64,000 nucleotides of DNA from Holothuria scabra. Lineage: Eukaryota; Echinodermata; Holothuroidea; Aspidochirotida; Holothuriidae. Positions 59,209 to 64,000 of this stretch are shown in pieces. Under the pieces are notes generated by a model that was given only the letters and a program-made list of their open reading frames with translations, was not told the DNA's origin and made no database searches. Within the stretch, counting starts at the first letter, position 1. Each line of letters begins with the position of its first letter. Both the position numbers and the translations under genes were made by a program. The stretch lies in assembly GCA_037179385.1 (NCBI GenBank), contig CM074187.1, forward strand, positions 46,658,879 through 46,722,878, in the 5' to 3' direction.

Positions 59209-60640
59209 TATATTTGAAGGGGAACCAATATTCACATTGAGCATGCCGTACTAACTGTATGTGTTTATTAGATATTTCTGATAGCCTGCTGTTTACAGTG
59301 CAGTATACATGTGCAAGAACACAATTAAACTGGGATTAAAACATACAATAGTATTCCGATTGGTTGGGCTTAAATTTGACTCTAACTCGTAATTTCATTA
59401 CTCATTTTTCATGCTCTCAGTTGGTATAATATGCTATAAATTAAGCATAAATTTGTCTTTCTTTTTAGAGTTGTCCATTTTTGGTTGACTATAGCATGTT
59501 ACTTATGTTAGAAACAAACACACCAAACAAGGCTCCAGACTAAATGTGCCCAAAATTCTGGTCAATAATGTCATTTGATGTGAATAAGTACAGTATGTTT
59601 TCCACTTTTACATTTAGCAACAGGTAGCTGACCAGGAAAATGTAAAGGCAAATACTTTGTTAGTCACAAGGACATTAAAAGTGGGGCAAAATGGTGTCTT
59701 CTGTAAAACAACAGAATTATAACATTTGGCCATCTGGAGTGATGCCAGATGAGATTTAATTACACACCTTGATAAAAGGTTCAGAGTTAAATTTGTTTCA
59801 AGTATGGTTAATGTTTAACTAGTTTGTTTTCCCTTAAGTGGCCTATTAAAATAGGAGGGAAGTACTGTGGGTGTATTCTGAAATCCCCAGTCCACAGGGG
59901 GCTTCATGGCCATCTGGAGCCCAACTTTCCCCTTTTCCTCACCTTGTCTGGCTTCAGACCTTACTGCAAACTCTTTGCCAATTCTCTTATGCACAATTAA
60001 AGAATAGTGCAAAACCATCTATGTGCATTCATTTAAAAGTCTATCAATGATGTCATTAGTTTGCAAATTTTATTAGTTTCAGCCAGACAGAAAACAATAA
60101 ATTGAAGAATTATAGCTAAGGGCTTTATAGCTAAAGGGCATGCATGTATCACAGCTCATTGTTACTTTTTATTGGTTACATTAAATATAAATGAATAAAT
60201 GTGTGGAATATATCAGGTGACGTCAATAGAACAGTAAATAATGACTATTCCAAAATTAATTAATGCCTGCATCTATATTGAATTCTGAACTCCACAAAGT
60301 GTACCAAATTTCAATTTGCTTTTTCCTCTACCAGTAAAAATGAAAACTTTTGTGTGAAATCTTGTACTAGGCCCACTCATACACAGTAAAATTTTGTCAA
60401 AAGTAAACGATGGAACATGTTTTGAACTATTTCACCTCCAGTAACATTGACTGCTAATCGACTTTTAGTAAATTGATCTCAGTGTAGATATCTATTCTGT
60501 ACACTGCCCAGGGATTCTGCCAGAATCTCAAAATAAGGGACTTCTTTCTGCCATACCTTGAGTCCATATTGATGGTCTTCCTCAGGGAATACATTCTGGT
60601 TCAAACCAATGAATGCACATTTTTGGTGTTTTAAGAACAA

Positions 60641-60835
60641 AATAGCAGCATTGTTACATGTACATACGTATGTAATAGTGTCCACTTTTCTAATAGCAGC
60701 ATTGTTACATGTACATACGTATGTAATAGTGTCCACTTTTCTAATAGCAGCATTGTTACATGTACATACGTATGTAATAGTGTCCACTTTTCTAATAGCA
60801 GCATTGTTACATATGTAATAGTGTCCACTTTTTTA
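60641..60835 (+). repeat. 51-bp minisatellite, about four copies
   Basis: The word AATAGCAGCATTGTTACATG starts at 60641, 60692, 60743 and 60794. The first three 51-bp units are almost identical. The fourth lacks ten bases (GTACATACGT). The period is a multiple of three, so repeated-peptide open frames appear on both strands. They are not genes. Confidence 0.95.
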
Positions 60836-60893
60836 ACAGTATGTTTGTGATGCCATTTCATACAATGTGACACCCTTTGGGCATAGAAGTAAC

Positions 60894-61321
60894 TAGGGTT
60901 GAGTGGTATACCGGCATTGACATGAATATGCGGTGCTAGTGGTACAGGTTGTTTAAAATACCAAAGATATTTGGTGTTACTTATACCCGTTCTTCGAAAA
61001 ATTACTTGTTCAATGAAAATATTACCTATACTCATTTAACATTTTAAATTTAAATTTTAAAGAAAATAACTGTGTTAGGATGTGTGGATGAGTAATATAT
61101 TTTACAAAAACATCAATACCCTGGTAGAAACTGAAATGAAATTATCGTACTCATACACCCAGTTGCATTAATGCACAGGATTACACAGGTGCCGTGCACA
61201 GTTTAGGCTCCTTCCTGCTCGACTTCCCTACCCTTTAGTTGAGAACCAGTACTGACCATAATAACAGTTCTGTGTGCTTTGTGGTACCAGTGCCCATATT
61301 TCACAGTACCATCCAACCCTA
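60894..61321. mobile_element. hAT-like MITE with TAGGGTTG ends
   Basis: TAGGGTTGAGTGGTATACCG (60894) is mirrored by GTACCATCCAACCCTA (ending 61321), giving a 428-bp element whose ends resemble those of the hAT at 17609-19283. The flanking 8-mers are not identical, so it is likely older. Confidence 0.55.
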
Positions 61322-61682
61322 CTGTAGAACTACAGTAACTCTGATACCCCAGAAAAATATGACAGCACACAATTATCTCACTTTTTTCTTTTGTCATATT
61401 CAGTTGCTAGCATGCGAGTGGACACCATGTTATGCACATCACACATGTGGATGAATGACCTACTCTGTGAAATATCTCAGTCAATTATTATTCAACAATC
61501 TTCCTATTTCATAATCAGTTAAAACATGATATTTAGAACATGATAAGCTACAGTACTATTCAAAATTATTGGATGAATTGTCATTTGTGGCATGCATGTC
61601 ATACTTTCCATACCCAGTATTAATTGAAGAATGACACATGTACATAAGTTTTTCATCAAACTTTGTTCTGTTTTGCTTCCAG

Positions 61683-61750
61683 GAAATATGGCTCCTTATA
61701 TTGCATCATACATCAGAAAGTACAGCTCCCCAAGTGACATCAGATACCAG
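61683..61750 (+). CDS. MFS transporter (oxalate/formate antiporter-like), second coding exon
   Basis: Acceptor TTTTGCTTCCAG precedes this 68-bp exon and donor GTACAG follows. It completes the split Gly codon from 47341 and adds NMAPYIASYIRKYSSPSDIR YQ, leaving in phase 0. The junction YSYG-NMAPYIASYIR reproduces the family's loop after helix 1 (typically GN(M/L).PYI.SY(I/L)R), where the first extracellular/lumenal loop begins. Helices 2-12 must be encoded beyond the window, since no matching exon was found between 61751 and 64000. Without the family motif this exon would be invisible because its frame is short. Confidence 0.82.
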
Positions 61751-62480
61751 GTACAGGGAATGGGAACAGATTTTGGGGGCTCGGAAGGGGAGGGGGTCAA
61801 CTTGTCTCTTAGGGCAGAGTCATCTTGAGAATTAAATTGTACTCTGAAGGCAAAGACTCGGAAGGAAAAGGAAGGGTTTGCTTTTCAAATTGTGCAATTT
61901 CCTCTGTTTTGACACCCTCACACTTTTGCAAATCCATTTATACTGAAGTAGTGTGTCATTGAATAGGCTTATTGCATCATTTAAAGCAAATTATTGTGGT
62001 CTCATACTGTTCTTCTGCACTCGTTCAAAAATGTTATAAATTAATATCAATATTGTGCCAAAACTTTAGAGTTGCCTCATGCAGGTTTTGTGTCAGTATT
62101 CTGAAGTTCTTCTCATTTGAGGAGATATCTGTACTTTAAAACTTCAAGCTTGGCTGAACACTAATTGAAGCAATGATTACATCATTTATCAAAGAATTAT
62201 GAGGGATTATTACACAGATGGATTGCATCAATTTATAGGGAAAATACAGTCATCCCAGTTTACAGTGGTGCTGCTATGTAGTTTAGAAGACTACTGTAGG
62301 CCTACTGAACATTGTCAATGCCTCTTAAAAAATTACAGCATGTGACAATATTTTCCGTCAGTTGTGGAATTTCCTCAATTTACAAAGTCAAAGAGTATTG
62401 CAGCCTTGGTTGTATTTAGTGTTGTATTGCAACATATTTGGGAAAAGTGCTTTCACCCTCTTAGTAGATAAAGCATATTA
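61751..62480 (+). other. Start of the next intron of the MFS transporter gene
   Basis: CpG-poor sequence after the donor at 61751. It holds a purine-rich patch (61780-61880) and no recognised exon or element. Confidence 0.5.
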
Positions 62481-63187
62481 AAGTCACACTACAGCAATAT
62501 TGGATCGGATTACATTATGATTTAAGTGAGTTTTCTTTAAGATCTTCTTTCATTGTCGGAAAGTTCACCAAAATTTTGCCATACTGTGAAAATGTATGTT
62601 CAGTATGGGAGGAGCACAGCAATGAAATGTAAACTAGTTATTTGGTGATGTCACATTTACAAAGAGCCTTTATCGGACTACTCGTGTCCAGTGAAAGCTT
62701 TCTGTGGGATGTGATGTCACAGACTAATTAGTATAACTTAAATTTTTGTAGTCCTTAGATACACATTATAATACAGTTACATAAGTTGGCAAATTTTTTG
62801 TTATTTTTTCCATCAAAGATGGGATGAGTTTTCTTTAAGATCTTCTTCAATTGTCGGAAAGTTCACCAAAATTTTGCCATACTGTGAAAATGTATGTTCA
62901 GTATGGGAGGAGCACAGCAATGAAATGTAAACTAGTTATTTGGTGATGTCACATTTACAAAGAGCCTTTATCGGACTACTCGTGTCCAGTGAAAGCTTCC
63001 TGTGGGATGTAATGTCACAGATTAATTAGTATAACTTAAATTTTTGTAGTCCTTAGATACACATTATAATACAGTTACATAAGTTGGCAAATTTTTTGTT
63101 TTTTTTTTCTATCAAAGATGGGAGATTTTTAAGAAAACTGACAAAAATTGGAGCGAAATCTGATCCAATATCACTGTTTTGTGACCT
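62481..63187. mobile_element. Terminal-repeat element with internal 298-bp duplication
   Basis: AAGTCACACTACAGCAATATTGG-like sequence at 62481 is mirrored by CCAATATCACTGTTTTGTGACCT ending 63187. Between them a 298-bp block occurs twice in direct tandem. The same left end is found alone at 30305. No target duplication was established. Confidence 0.65.
62528..63123 (+). repeat. Near-identical 298-bp tandem duplication
   Basis: GAGTTTTCTTTAAGATCTTC starts at 62528 and 62826. The two copies differ at only a handful of positions (by eye about 97-98% identical), including poly-T length. Each copy contains two TGATGTCAC words (variant cAMP-response elements). The similarity implies a recent event or an assembly artefact. 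Confidence 0.95.
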
Positions 63188-63732
63188 GAGCTTAACAATT
63201 ACTCACTATTTCGAGGCATATAAAATTATTGTACTGTACACTATGGTGTCCAATTGTTGGCCTTACTCGATCTAGTGGTTGGAAACAAAGTCTACTTTTC
63301 AGCAGAGTTTTCCAGGATAGAATTCCAGTTAGATTTAAGACTATAAGATAAGTAACCTGTTGCCTTCTTGCTGCATGATTTGCCTGAGAAATTGGAAACA
63401 TAGAGTAATGTAATACGTTGATAGAATTCAACCTGGTTTCTAATCATGTACACTAAAATTGCTTCCTTGATGTGTGACCCCAGGGAATTGAAGCAGAATG
63501 GTTGGATTGCAAATGGTTTTTGCATAGGATATAGACTGGTTTGCTAGAGAAGAATCACCATTTTGTTAGAAAAAATTGGAAAGTTGCATATACCTCGTAC
63601 TGTGTACAGCACGAAAGTCACTGCCAATCTAATATAAATATTGCTGTTGATTTAAACCTGAACATGTGAAGGCAAATCATGAAAGAAATGTTAAATAGTG
63701 AAGATTTATAATATGTGGTGTACATATTTTAA

Positions 63733-64000
63733 TGGCCTTATCCTTTCACCTCTGAAACAGTCCTAGTTACCGACTCCTTTATTAATCCCCTGCCAAAATT
63801 GTCTAAAACTCATCCTCATCTAGACACAATCTCTGTTACAGTACAGTAGTTTATCACTTCAGGGCAAGTATACAAGACTCTAATGTGTAATCAAAACACT
63901 TTCAGTACATTACATGCTATGTAATCAAAACAATCTCAGTATACAGTAACTAGTACATGCTGTGTAATCAAAACACTCAGTAAAATACATGCTGTGTAAT
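63733..64000. mobile_element. TTAA-type MITE, family A (copy 6), cut by window end
   Basis: TTAA at 63729-63732 precedes TGGCCTTATCCTTTCACCTC. The interior has CCTGCCAAAATTGTCTAAAA and CTCATCCTCATCTAGACACA as in other copies. From about 63885 a short unit (TGTGTAATCAAAACACT, about 40 bp apart) is repeated three times, an expansion not present in the other copies. The right end is outside the window. Confidence 0.75.

Larger units (their letters stand above)
47342..61682 (+). other. 14.3-kb intron 1 of the coding part of the MFS transporter gene
   Basis: Bounded by GTAAGT and TTTTGCTTCCAG, phase 1. It is CpG-poor and packed with elements: family A copies, hAT-like relics, a Tc1/mariner-type MITE, a minisatellite and others listed separately. 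All insertions leave the splice junctions intact. No additional exon is needed to keep the protein continuous across the junction (YSYG-NMAPYI). Confidence 0.7.

Noticed and set aside
60479..61035. Repetitive-peptide open frames over the minisatellite
   Set aside because: The 51-bp period is divisible by three, so any stop-free unit gives a long frame on both strands; coding is not implied.

Overview
The window looks like nuclear DNA of a marine invertebrate, most likely a deuterostome such as an echinoderm. It has short exons with GT/AG splice signals separated by multi-kilobase introns, no bacterial-style dense coding, and a very high load of small DNA transposons. The assignment rests on overall character (element types, intron style, protein families), not on a species marker. 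Few protein-coding segments can be supported.

Region 1 (1 to about 13 kb) is AT-rich and CpG-poor. It holds one convincing exon of a doublecortin-domain protein on the minus strand (11091-11652). It also holds two pearl/Helentron-like elements (5172-7682 and 8507-10374) whose cores are tandem arrays of a 145/156-bp unit packed with nuclear-receptor half-sites.

Region 2 (about 13.4 to 20.7 kb) is a local tandem duplication later filled by transposons. A hAT element with a perfect 8-bp target duplication (13620-15553) sits in copy 1. A second hAT element (17609-19283, also with a perfect 8-bp duplication) lies nested in another terminal-repeat element in copy 2. A 970-bp near-perfect foldback follows (19697-20666).

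Region 3 (about 20.7 to 44 kb) is richer in CpG and mostly intergenic. It contains several more terminal-inverted-repeat elements, a possible first exon of an unidentified membrane protein (26771-26971), an intronless MAPEG/TMEM79-like membrane protein gene broken by one frameshift (33058-33689), and two promoter-like segments (35165-35420 and 36640-36850).

Region 4 (about 44 to 64 kb) is again CpG-poor and appears to be the body of one plus-strand gene for a major-facilitator transporter of the oxalate/formate antiporter (monocarboxylate-like) type. Its start-codon exon is 47185-47341 and its next exon is 61683-61750, joined in phase across a 14.3-kb intron full of transposons. The rest of that gene lies to the right of the window. 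The CpG-poor/CpG-rich mosaic matches the inferred gene bodies and is what germline gene-body methylation would leave.

No rRNA, convincing tRNA, CRISPR array, intact transposase or viral gene was seen. Most open frames in the window are chance frames or lie inside repeats.
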